Shown here piece by piece: positions 33,648 to 45,100 of a stretch of DNA of 62,877 nucleotides (positions are counted from its first letter, which is position 1; every line of letters starts with the position of its first letter). The notes under the pieces are model-generated. The model ran no database searches. It was given only the letters and a program-made list of their open reading frames with translations, and had not been told where the DNA came from. Origin of the DNA: Bacteroidales bacterium (GTDB lineage: Bacteria > Bacteroidota > Bacteroidia > Bacteroidales > UBA932); NCBI GenBank assembly GCA_024401925.1, contig JAKSKD010000010.1, forward strand, positions 1 to 62,877, written 5' to 3'. The position numbers and the translations under genes are program-made.

Positions 33648-36100
33648 CGTTCGTTTTTCTGCTTGTCAAACAGACGGTCTGCCTCCAGATAGAGGAGTTC
33701 TGTCTCCATAATGTTACGTATGCGGTTGCTGATGACCTTGCGCCCCGTTTCCGACATCATACCGTCGTGATGCTCGGCTATGTCATAGATGGTGAGCTGG
33801 TGGGGCGGAATGAACTTCTGAAGACCGCCGGCCAGTTCCCGCACGATATGAGCGAAATATGTTCGCTGAGATGTCTGCAAATCATCGGCTATCTTCATCG
33901 CCTTGAAATAGTGAACGCGGCCCGTGTATGGCTTGGGCACGAATTCTGCCATGTTCCGGCCTACGCGGCGCGAGTTTTCTATGATTGTCTCTATCATGCC
34001 CCGTTCGCGGAAATCGGCGAACAGAGGACTCTTCTCGTAATACTCCCTGTTGACGCGCTCCACCTGATTGGCAATGACCAGACGCTTGTCGTAGTCGCTG
34101 TTCATGATGTACGCATCGACGAGTATCAGGTTACCCATATCCTCGCCGGCCTCCTTCAGCTGACAGGCCATTTCGTAGGCAATCATGCCTCCGTAGCACC
34201 ATCCGCCCAGATTGTACGGACCGTGAGGCTGCCGTTGCTTCAATATCTCTATGTACTTGGCTGCAATAGCCGGAATTCCTTCAAGGATATCGTCAGGATG
34301 GTAGATGTTGTACTGCTCGATGACTGAGAATGAACAGCAGTCCCTGATGTCGTTCGCCAGTGCGTAATAGGCTTCACTTCCGGTACTGCCGGTATGTATG
34401 AACACGAGAGGTGCCTTGTCTTCGTGCGATGAATATACATAATCCAAAGGAGCCTCAGATGATGTATTTTCCAGAACCCTGGCCATACTGCGCACGGTTG
34501 GATTCTCGTAAATCCGGGCAGGAGGTATATCCTTGTGCAGGGACTTGCCGATTTCAGCGCAGAGACGCATAATCTGGATGGAATCGCCTCCGAGTTCGAA
34601 GAAACTGGAGTCGGCTCCGACATATTCCTTGCTGACGGAGAGCACTTTACTGAACAGTTCTGCGACTCTGTGCTCCATTTCACCTTCGAGCGGCTGCAGG
34701 TCAGAGCGGACTAATGCAGGCAGAGGCAGGTTCTTGCGGTCTATCTTGCCATTGGCATTGATAGGGAACTTGTCCAGATGTATGTATCTGAGGGGAACCA
34801 TATAGCGGGGTAGCCTCTCGTTGAGGAATCTGATGATTTCTTCCGATGCGATTTCCGTACCGTCGGAAGTGTAATAACCGCACAGATACTTGCTGCCACG
34901 ACCATTGTCAACGCCCTGGACTATTGCTCCGGTAATGCCCGGCATCCGTTTCATCATGCTCTCGATTTCGCCCGGCTCAACGCGCTGGCCGTTTATCTTG
35001 AGCATCCAGTCCTTGCGGTTGACGTAGTGGATGATGCCATCTGCATCAATGCGGGCCACATCACCGGTATGCAGCCATCCGTCTCTGTAAAGGGCTGCGG
35101 TACGTTCCGGATCCTTGAAATAGCCTTGGCAGAACGGGCCATTGAGAACCAGCTCACCATCAATATCCGGCGGAACGTCATTGCCTTTCTCGTCAACGAC
35201 ACGTGCGACAATCCTGTTGATTCCGCGTCCAAGAGGAGCCGAATCCGACATCTCAGACACTTCATAGGACATCACGGCACCACCGGTTTCACTCATTCCG
35301 AACATATTGTAAAGAGCATATCCGTCCTGAGAATGTTGTGTCGTCAATTTCTCACCTCCTGTAATTATTGCCCTAAGTGATTTGCTCCGGTTATGGAACA
35401 GTGTCAGGACTGCCGGAGCGATGTGACAGACTGTTATTCCGTGTTCTGCGATGTAATTCTCAATTTTCTCTGCATTTGACTTGCAGGAGTCGCTCAGGAT
35501 GTGGACTGTGCCGCCGCCATACATCACATCAAAATTGCCTATGATTGTAACGAAGTAGAATGGCGATGCCGCGCCGAAGCGTGTGTCCTCGTTGTGCGCA
35601 ATGACCTCCGGCACGCGGGGGTTGTTACCAATGAGCGTGGTATGATTGTGCAGTATTCCCTTAGGATTGCCTGTGCTGCCGGAAGTGTAGATGAGGATTG
35701 CACCGTCGTTTTCGTCAGGATACTGTATGGATGCATTGGCCGCAGGCATAGAGATGATTTCGGACAGGACACTACCGTCTATGTTTAGAGCGCTGTCGCA
35801 GTGCCCGACGATGAAGTCGATTCGCTCCTGCGGAAATTTGTCACCCATAGGTACAACGATACAACGCGAAATCCAGATACCGATTTCCACAGCCATATAT
35901 TCCATACAGCCGGGCAGCTTGATGGTGATGAAAGACTGCGCTCCGATGCCGTGAGCGGCGATATATGCTGCGGTTTTCCGTGCCAGGTTCAGAATTTCAC
36001 CGTAGGTAGTCTCGCGGGTTCCGTCATTATCGACCACGGCCACTCTGTCCGGAAAGTTCAGACAGTTTTCTATTATCCTTTTTATATATGTCGATTCCAT
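33644..36100 (-). CDS. NRPS-like A-T-TE protein with Cys-type thioesterase
   Basis: An 818-residue single-module protein. Adenylation domain about 1-470: L-I-Y-T-S-G-S-T-G (136-144), H-T-G-D (344-347), A10 lysine Lys452. Carrier domain about 475-545 with F-E-L-G-G-D-S (Ser507). Thioesterase about 560-800: G-W-C-Y-G-G with Cys635 in place of the usual Ser, Asp662, and His777 or His778. The region that normally provides Asp235 reads F-Y-F-V-T-I-I, and the A5-type motif is F-G-M-S-E-T-G-G, not Y-G-P-T-E, which points to a substrate without an alpha-amino group. The A-T-TE order is that of the alpha-keto-acid dimerising enzymes RalA and AtrA. It starts 12 bp after the large NRPS. Confidence 0.9.
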   Translation of the reverse strand: MESTYIKRIIENCLNFPDRVAVVDNDGTRETTYGEILNLARKTAAYIAAHGIGAQSFITIKLPGCMEYMAVEIGIWISRCIVVPMGDKFPQERIDFIVGHCDSALNIDGSVLSEIISMPAANASIQYPDENDGAILIYTSGSTGNPKGILHNHTTLIGNNPRVPEVIAHNEDTRFGAASPFYFVTIIGNFDVMYGGGTVHILSDSCKSNAEKIENYIAEHGITVCHIAPAVLTLFHNRSKSLRAIITGGEKLTTQHSQDGYALYNMFGMSETGGAVMSYEVSEMSDSAPLGRGINRIVARVVDEKGNDVPPDIDGELVLNGPFCQGYFKDPERTAALYRDGWLHTGDVARIDADGIIHYVNRKDWMLKINGQRVEPGEIESMMKRMPGITGAIVQGVDNGRGSKYLCGYYTSDGTEIASEEIIRFLNERLPRYMVPLRYIHLDKFPINANGKIDRKNLPLPALVRSDLQPLEGEMEHRVAELFSKVLSVSKEYVGADSSFFELGGDSIQIMRLCAEIGKSLHKDIPPARIYENPTVRSMARVLENTSSEAPLDYVYSSHEDKAPLVFIHTGSTGSEAYYALANDIRDCCSFSVIEQYNIYHPDDILEGIPAIAAKYIEILKQRQPHGPYNLGGWCYGGMIAYEMACQLKEAGEDMGNLILVDAYIMNSDYDKRLVIANQVERVNREYYEKSPLFADFRERGMIETIIENSRRVGRNMAEFVPKPYTGRVHYFKAMKIADDLQTSQRTYFAHIVRELAGGLQKFIPPHQLTIYDIAEHHDGMMSETGRKVISNRIRNIMETELLYLEADRLFDKQKNER

Positions 36101-36112
36101 ACTCTTTCTGTT

Positions 36113-39100
36113 TTACCGTGTAAAGTCACTGTCGAATACGCCGAGACCCTGCAGGCAGCGCAGGTATTTCTCCACATAGTCCCAGGTGGTGAATGACCAT
36201 CGGAATCCTAGCCTGAGAAGCACCTGTGCCGTATAAGCCTTGGTCTCCCATCCGTTTGCGACTCTGAAAAGGCCATCATTCTCCTCCTTGTATGCCACCA
36301 GGCTCTGGACAAGTTCGGACTTCTCCGGATCCTGCATGGCTATGGCGAGACGACGTTGGAACTCTTCGCTTTCCACTCGCTCTATCGGAATGCCGATGTG
36401 GTTCATACAGTCTATGATGTCTCCATACGGTGGCCAGTGGACATTGCCCGGCTGGAAGACAGTGCATCCGTCAGGTGTCAGCGACAGACGGACAATGGCA
36501 TCTGCAACTTCGTTGATAGGGGAGAATTCGGAATATCCGCAGTCCTTTTCATAAGGGATGCAGCCGAGTGTCTGATATGCCTTCAGGGCCGCCATCGCAT
36601 TGTTTGTACGGAAATTAATCTGGAACTCTCCATCGGTAGAACGTGCGGACAGATTGCCCAAGCGCATCACCTTGCCCTTCAGGCCACGGTTCCTGACAGC
36701 ATCCAGCACGGCGCGTTCGGCCAGGAACTTGGAAGCCGTATATTTGGACGTAAGCTGCTGACCGTAATAAAGGTCACGCTCGTTCAGGAAGTGAGGTGCG
36801 ACTGGAGTTTCGCTTACCGTAAGGCCTGCCACGCTGCCGGTCGAAGTCTGTATGAACCTCGCTCCTGTGCGTACGCATAGGTCTATGCAGTTCTGGCAGC
36901 CTTTGATGTTGATGTCCTCAATATCTGTACCGGCGGAGAAATGCTTCACGTTGGCGGCACAGTTGAACACCACATCGATATGTTTGTCAAACTTCTCAAA
37001 TGCTTCAGGATCTGTCAAATCTCCGTCAACAACCACAATTCGCTCTCCGAACTGCTCTTCATATTTCTTTCCGAAATAGTAGAACAGCAATGTGCGGACA
37101 CGGCTTTCAGCTGAAATCGACCTGCCTCCACGCACCAGACAATAAATGTGAGGCACGTCGCTGCGCTCTATGAGATTGTGCAGAACGTGAATGCCGAGGA
37201 ATCCGGTCGCACCGGTCAGGAATACGTCGCCCATACGCTCGTAGCATGTTCCCTGACGGAATGTATCCAAAATGTTGGCTGCAAGCACTGCGTCCAGCTG
37301 GCTGTAGTCGTAGTCTTCAATCTCGTCTATCATTGGCAGATTGCGGCGCCCGGCATCTTCATTACCATACAGTTCCGGCTTGAGCATCTTTGCAAGCTGT
37401 CTCGGGGTAGCATTGTCAAAGACGTTCTTATAGATTATCGCATATCCGGCCTTGGCAGCTTCGGCGATGAGTTGCATGGCGACAAGTGATGTACCGCCCA
37501 TTTCGAAGAAATTGTCTTCTGCGCCCACGCGCTCCACTTTCAGAATGCGACTGAATATGTCGCAGAAGCTCTTCTCAATATCGTTCTTAGGAACGGTATA
37601 TTCTCCGCTTCTGAACTCCGGCATAGGCAAACGCTTGACGTCGGTCTTGCCTACGGGAGTCAGCGGCATTTCATCCAAACGGACGAATATGCCCGGAACC
37701 ATATACGGCGTAAGTCTTACCGACATTTCAGCCCTGACCTTGTCTTCGTATTCCTGAACCGGAATGTCAGTGACAGTCTCGTCAACGGTGTAGTAGCCAA
37801 TCAACTTGTCTATGCTGCCGAGTTTCTTGATGACGGCCACGCACTGGCGAATTCCAGGCTGCTGGGACATCACGGTCTCGATTTCACCAAGTTCGATACG
37901 CAGGCCGTTAAGCTTCACCTGATTGTCAGTGCGGCCCATGATGATGACATTGCCGTCCTTAGTCCACATCGCATAGTCGCCGGTGCGGTAGATACGCTTG
38001 CCCTGCCATTCGATGAAGGTCTCGGCAGTGCGCTCCGGCATATTGTTGTAACCTCGTGCCAGGCCGATACCTCCGATGCAGAGTTCTCCCATCACTCCTA
38101 CAGGCAGTTCGTTGCGGTCACTGTCAAGCACTTGATAGGTGTAGTTAGTGAACGGCTTGCCCACGTGAATCTCGCGGGTGCCATTAAGAACTCCGGCACT
38201 GCTGCCCATAGTGGTTTCGGTAGGGCCGTATGTGTTGATGATATACACGTCCATCTTCTCCAACTCGTCCAGAAGTGCTCCAGGGAGTTTCTCTCCTCCG
38301 GTCACGACGCACTTCATCTGCTCTTTGACAAGTTTGTAGTATTCATCAAACTCAAGGTTCACAGCCAGACGGGAAGGAGTCCCGCTGATAGTCTGAGTAC
38401 CAGTCCGGCGGCAGAGTTTGACCATTTCCACGGGACTCATTATCTCGTCCTCATTGGCGAATACAACAGTGTCGCCATTGAACACCTGAACACCGATTTC
38501 TCCTACTGAGAGGTCGAATGAAACTGTCGATTGGCAGAGTCCGAACCGGTTGGCATTACTGTCGGAACCGAAGTTGGTGTCACTCTTATAGAAGGTGAGG
38601 AACGAAGCCGCTCCCAGATGCTCTATCATTACACCCTTCGGGCGGCCTGTCGAACCGCTCGTATAGATAAGGTATGCCAAGTCGTGCGGATCCACCTTGA
38701 TGTCCAGATTGCCGTCAGGCAGGTCTTTGGCTTCCTTCAACAGGTCATTTATATCTATGGCCCTGTCCGAATAGAATGCTGTCCTGTCCGAAGTGGTTAT
38801 TACAAAACGGCCTTCGGAATCATTCAGGATATATTCGATACGGTCTGCAGGATACTCGGGATCCATAGGGATGAACGCCGCGCCGCATTTCATCACGGCG
38901 AACATCGAGGTAAGGTAATAGCTGCGGCGCGGCAGCAGAAGCACCACGCGGTCTCCTTTCTGCAGACCTCTCGCCATAAGGGCACGACCTATACGGTTGG
39001 CCTCCGAGTTGTATTCGCGGTACGTCATATCGCGGTCGCAAGCCATTAGTGCCAACTCATCAGGGGTCCTTTCAGCCCAGCGCTCGATGCCTTCGTGGAA

Positions 39101-42100
39101 CGTGCGGACAGGGAATGACATATCTTCATTTACGCTGTGCATTCCCTCAACCTCAAGTCTCTGGCGCTCGCTCATTATGCTGACATTCTTCACTTTGGCG
39201 TTCATATCGGCTGCGAAATGCTCTGCGGTCGCCACGATACTTTCTGCAAAATGAAGAGCAAGCTCGCGACTGTACTGTGAATCATCGTATTCGGCATCGA
39301 CACTTGGAATACCCTTGACGTTCTGTATGAAGATGCTGAACGGAACCTTTGCTTTCGACAGGGACATAGTTGACTGAACCACCTCTTCCCCGCCTATGCT
39401 GTAGTTGCTGAGCACTCCCATCTGGTATGCGAAGCTGGCGCAACCCTTGAAATCGTAGTCAGAGGCGATGCGGGCAAAAGGATAATTCTCGTGCTCAAGA
39501 CTTCCAAAGAAAGCGTCGCTTACTTCCCGTAAAAATTCTGCTACAGTCTGTTCCTTGATGTGAACGGCGCAAGGCAGGGTGTTGACGAACATTCCAACAG
39601 TGTCTGCTATTTTGATCTCTTGACGTCCTGAACTGATGAATGCCGTATAAACATCCTTTGTGTTGGCGAAGCGGGACAGGGCATAGTTGAATGCTGCGAA
39701 CCAGAAGTGGGCCTGGGTCACGCCGACAGGCAGTTCAAGTTTAAGAAGCGATTCCGGAATAGGTGCGGTGATATGCTGTGGCAGTCCATCTTCGTTGGAG
39801 GACTTGTCTGCAGGCACGTTGGCTGCTGCTTCATACCCGGAGAACATTCCGTCGAAGAATGCCTTGCTGTCATTCAGCCCTCCCTGTGCTGCTTTCACGT
39901 TCTGCTCATTGGCGAACTGCAGGTAAGAACAGTTCTCTGCTTCTATATCACGGCCTTCGAGAACATCCAGAATCTGTCTGATGACGATATCAAGTGAACC
40001 GCCGTCAGCCACAAGATGATGCATATCCATCAGAAGATAGACAGGACCATCCTGTACGCAATATATTTCCGTGCGGACAAGCGGGTCCTTCTCCAGATTG
40101 AACGGGCGCACAAAGGTCTGTCTGATTCCGTCTATTTCCTCAACTGCAACCGTTCTGACTGGTGCCTCGAATCTGCTCATATCGCCTTGGCGCATCACGA
40201 TACCCTCATCGGTCTGGAAGAAATTGCAGAATAGGGCAGGATGAGCCACGATAACCTTTCTGACAGCGTTGCACAGGTCTTCGGCACTTGTTCCGCGAGG
40301 GAATTCCAGCATCTTCGGAATATTGTACATCGTAGTTTCCGGGTTCATCTGGCAGTCCATATACACACCCTGCTGAGGGAAGGTCAGAGGTGCGGAGTAT
40401 ATTGCTTCTGCTGAATTTCCCTCTGACAGGGAGTCATCTGCTGAATGCTGACCTGAGACATCACCCGGACGACCTGCACCGCCGTTCATCCATATGTGAA
40501 GTATCTCGTTCTCGATGCCCTGCAGAGTACCGGACTTGACAAGGTCTCTTGGATTGAGCGTAATGCCGTATTTCTTATATACAAGAGTTGCAAGCCTGAT
40601 GCTGGAGATGGAAGTGAGTCCCACGTATCCCAAGATGTCGGTGATGGAGAAATTCTCAGTGTTGATGACAGAGGCAATGATGGACTTGAGTTCCATTTCC
40701 AACGCATTGAGCGGGGCTGCCGGCTTTTCACTGCTGGAACCATTTGGCTTGAGTTCAGGCTTTGGAAGCGCCTTCTTATCTACTTTCTGATTGACGTTCA
40801 GCGGAATGCTTTCAATTTGCACTGTAGCAGCAGGCACCATGTACGGCGGCTTCTGCTCCAGAATGAAACTGTTCAAGGCATTGATATCGACTTCGCTGTC
40901 ACTTACAACGTATGCAGCAATGAACTTGCCTCCGTTCGGGTCATCGAATGCCTGTACGGTCACATCCTTTATGCCGTCAAACCCGCGAATAACAGCCTCC
41001 ACCTCTTTCAACTCGATGCGGAATCCGCGTATCTTCACCTGCCCGTCCTTGCGGCCAACGAACTCGATGTTGCCGTCCTGACGGTAGCGGACGATGTCTC
41101 CGCTATGGTAAGCCCGTTTCCCATTCATCGTGAAGAATACTTCCGCCGTCTTATCCGGACGGTTCAGATATCCGCGTCCTACCTGCCCGCCGACGATGAT
41201 GAGCTCACCAGCCGCACCGACAGGAAGACGATGCAGCTGTTTGTCAACTACATAGCAGTCCAGCTGGTCAGTCGGTTTGCCGATAGGAATGTTCGGCTCC
41301 TTCCTGAGTACCGGCAGTGTAGTGGAAAAGACGGTACACTCCGTCGGGCCGTAGCCATTGTGGAAAGTGTATCCTGTAGCGGGATTCACGCTTACCAGCT
41401 TCTCACCGCCTACGCTGAGATGCTTGAGCGAATGGTTCTCTGTGTTAAGAAGGAACTGGACTCCCACTTGAGTGGTGATGAAACTGTGGGTGATGCCGTT
41501 GGCTTCAAAATAGTCATTGATGGCGATAAGGTCGAGCCTGAGCTCTTCAGGTATGATGTGAACAGTAGCACCGGTTGTCAGTGCTGGATACAGATCCATC
41601 ATATTTGCGTCAAAGCCGAACGATGCGTATGCTGCCACATTATGTTCTGGCCTGAGGTCATAATAGCGGCAATACCATCTGATGAAGGCCACTAGATTCT
41701 GATGTTCCAGCATTACGCCCTTAGGTACTCCGGTGGATCCGGACGTATATAGCAGAATGAAGAGACTCTGAGGAGTGAGGCTGTCGGCTGGAATTTCCTC
41801 CATACTAATGTCAGAGAGGTTGCCCGTAAGTACAACTTCACCTTTATATTCATCAATCAGTCCGGCCAGTTCATCATCGGCAATGAGCAATGCGGCATCG
41901 GCATCCTTCACCATAAAATTCAGGCGCTCCTTTGGATAACTCGGGTCAAGGGGCTGATATGCGCAACCAGCTTTCATCGCCGCCAGAGGAAGGATGAACA
42001 TATATTCGTTCCTCGGGATGAGGATGGATACCACAGGCTCCTGTTTGCCGCAGTCCTTCACTTTCCCGTAAATCAGTCCGCCAATCCGGTCTGTCATCCC

Positions 42101-45100
42101 GTCCAGCTCGCGATATGTGTATTTCTTATCTTTAAATACGGCTGCAACATTGTCCGGATACTGCCTTGCCGCCTTGCGGAACAGCGACAGTACCGTCTCA
42201 CCGTCATTCTCCCTGACGGACACAGAACGGCCTTTTTCGTTGAAAGAATCCAGAAGGTCAATCATCTTGTCATCGCAGAGGGTCACCTCGCCCAGTCTTT
42301 CTTTAGCAAGCAACTGCTCCACCACGTGACAGACAACTTCGGCAAAGCCCGTCATCATATCCTTGGAGAAGAGACTTTCATCATACTGAACGCGGATTGT
42401 ACCGTCCTGCGCGATGCTTCCTTCCACGAATACTGCAACAGGAAACTTGGCTTTTTTATTCCCAAGTCTCTGCAATTTCATCTCGCCTCCACCGCATACA
42501 TACCGATTGAGTACACCCACCTGATAGGCATACATAATATTGGCAGCATAGCCGAATTTTTCCGCAATGTAAGCGAAAGGATAATCTTCGTTCGAGAGAG
42601 TATCCACAAAAATACCTGACAACTGATGCAAATAATCCTCCACCCTCATTTCCGGGTCAATCGTACTCACCAGCGGCAGTGTATTCACGAACATACCGAA
42701 AGTGTTGGAAAGTTTAAGATTGCTTCTTCCGTTGGAAATGGTGCAGATGCCCACGGTTTCTTCCGCGGTATATTTGCTCACGGCAAGCATCACGGCGGCA
42801 AGGTACAACGATGCCGGTGTAACACCCAGCTTCCTGCACTTTTGCTGCACAGCCTCGAGATTCGTTGATATTGTCACTTCAGCCTCTGCGTGACTGTCAT
42901 CTCCGTCATATCTGTCAGGAAGAAGAGCGGAGGCCTCATCTATCCGGCTCAGTTGCTCAGCGTAGAATTTCTCCGTGGCTGTTTCAATCTTCTGCTCAGA
43001 GACAAAGCGGTAATAGTCATATTTTTCTTCCTCCGGAGAATTCCCGTCAAGGGCATCACACAACTGTTTATAGAATATGTCGATTGACCCACCATCCATT
43101 ATCAGGTGATGGAAATCCGCAAGAAGATGAACGGCAGAAGGAGTCTCAACAATCTCAAACCGGTAGAGAGGACCTTCTTTCAATGCGAACGGACGCACGA
43201 AAGACTTCTTTTCACGCTCCAGGTCATCGTCAGTCATCTTCAGTACCGGAATCTCCGGCACCTTATCGTCCATAGGACATTGGTGAACGTTCCCGTCTTC
43301 ATCATTCTGGAAACGGTTGTTGATATAAGGATGGGCCTTCACAACCTTTTCAAGAGCATCTCTCAACTGAAGGGCTGTGATTCCCTGAGGCATAGTCTGG
43401 CATTCCGGAATATTGTATTGGATGTCTTCCGGATTAGCAGCGCACTCGGAATAAATGCCGAGTTGCGAGAAGGAAAGGGGTGCTGACTTTATTGTCGCCC
43501 CTGTTTTTCCAGACTTATCTTCCACCACTTGCAGCCTTACTGCAAGCTCTCGGATGGTCGGGAAACGCAATATATCACGGACAGGAAGTTCAGCATTCAT
43601 CCTTTCTTTCACGAAAACGGAAAAACGGATGGAAAGCAAGGAAGTCAGACCGATGCTTATCAGGTTTGTCGTTACTCCGAAACCCGTACTTCCCACAATC
43701 TCCGCTACGATATCATAGAGGGCCTGCTCCTTGGCATCGGCAGGCATTATTTTCTCTTCAGCAGCAAGGTCAAAGGCCGGCTCCGGTAGAGATTTCAGGT
43801 CCGTCTTCCCATTTGGGGATACGGGCATTTTCTCCATAGCCACGAAAATGGTAGGCACCATATAGTGTGTGAGGCTCCTGCCCATCTGCTCCTTGAGGGT
43901 CGCAGTGAGTTCTGCTCCCGGTTCCGCTCCGGCATCAGGTACATAATACGCCACCAAATGATCGTGTCCCTCAACGCTCTTTATCATAACCACACCTTCC
44001 CTGACCTGAGGCTGCCTGTTCAGAACGGCCTCAACCTCACCGAGTTCGATACGCAAGCCGTTAAGTTTTATCTGATTGTCCTTTCGCCCGAGAATGATGA
44101 CTTCTCCATCCTCGTTCCAATATGAATAATCCCCCGACTTGTAGCATCGCTCCCCGTGGTAATCAATGAACGCCTCCATCGTCTTGTCCGGAAGGTCGTT
44201 ATATCCGGCCGCCACACCGAGTCCGCCGATGAGGAGTTCCCCTGTCACTCCGACAGGCAGTTCATTGAGATCTTCATCCACGACATATTCCCGGACATTC
44301 AGCAAAGGCCTTCCGATGGTAATATGCTCCGAATGTGTCAATTCTTTGCCGTTACAGCTGACGCTTATCTCCGTAGGTCCATAAGTGTTGAACAGACGGG
44401 CACCTGGAGCCAGTTCCTTGATCTGCGGCAGGAGGGTCGGCGGATATTTTTCACCGCCGAGCACAATGAACTTGCACTTTGAAAGTGCCGTCCTGAAATC
44501 CGGAAGGTCGAGGAACATCTTGAGACGGGAAGGGGTGCCGCTGAAGGCGTCCACACCGGTTCTGAGCATCAGTTCGGCAAGAGCGGACGGATCATTTACT
44601 TGCGACTCGTCGGCAAACACAAGAGTCATTCCATTGAAAAGAGAAGACCCTATCTCCTTGAGCGAAAGGTCGAAACTGACAGTAGTGATGCAGAGCATCG
44701 TCCTGCATTCGTTAACCAAAGCGTGGAAATGCCGATTCTCTTTGTGATCGGTCAGGTAGTTGCAGATACCGATATGACGGAGCATAACCCCTTTGGGACG
44801 TCCTGTGGAACCGGATGTGTAGATGAGGTAGGCAAGGGAATCACTGTCCTGACAGATATTCGGATTCTCCTCACCGTAGCCGGATGCAAGCAAATCCTCG
44901 ATATCGAGGGCACGGTCACCATACTCCGACATCTTGTCCGCAGTGGTGATGACAAATCGTGCGTGGCTGTCTTCGGTGATGAGTTTAATACGCTCTGCAG
45001 GATATTCGGGGTCGCAAGGGATATAGGCCGCACCAGTTTTCATCACGCCGAACATAGCGATAAGATGCCAGCTCTTACGAGGAAGCAGCAGGCAAATACG

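Noticed and set aside
40496-41695. 399-codon open frame antisense to the NRPS
   Set aside because: Shadow of the NRPS coding frame in a codon-biased gene; no recognisable protein features.
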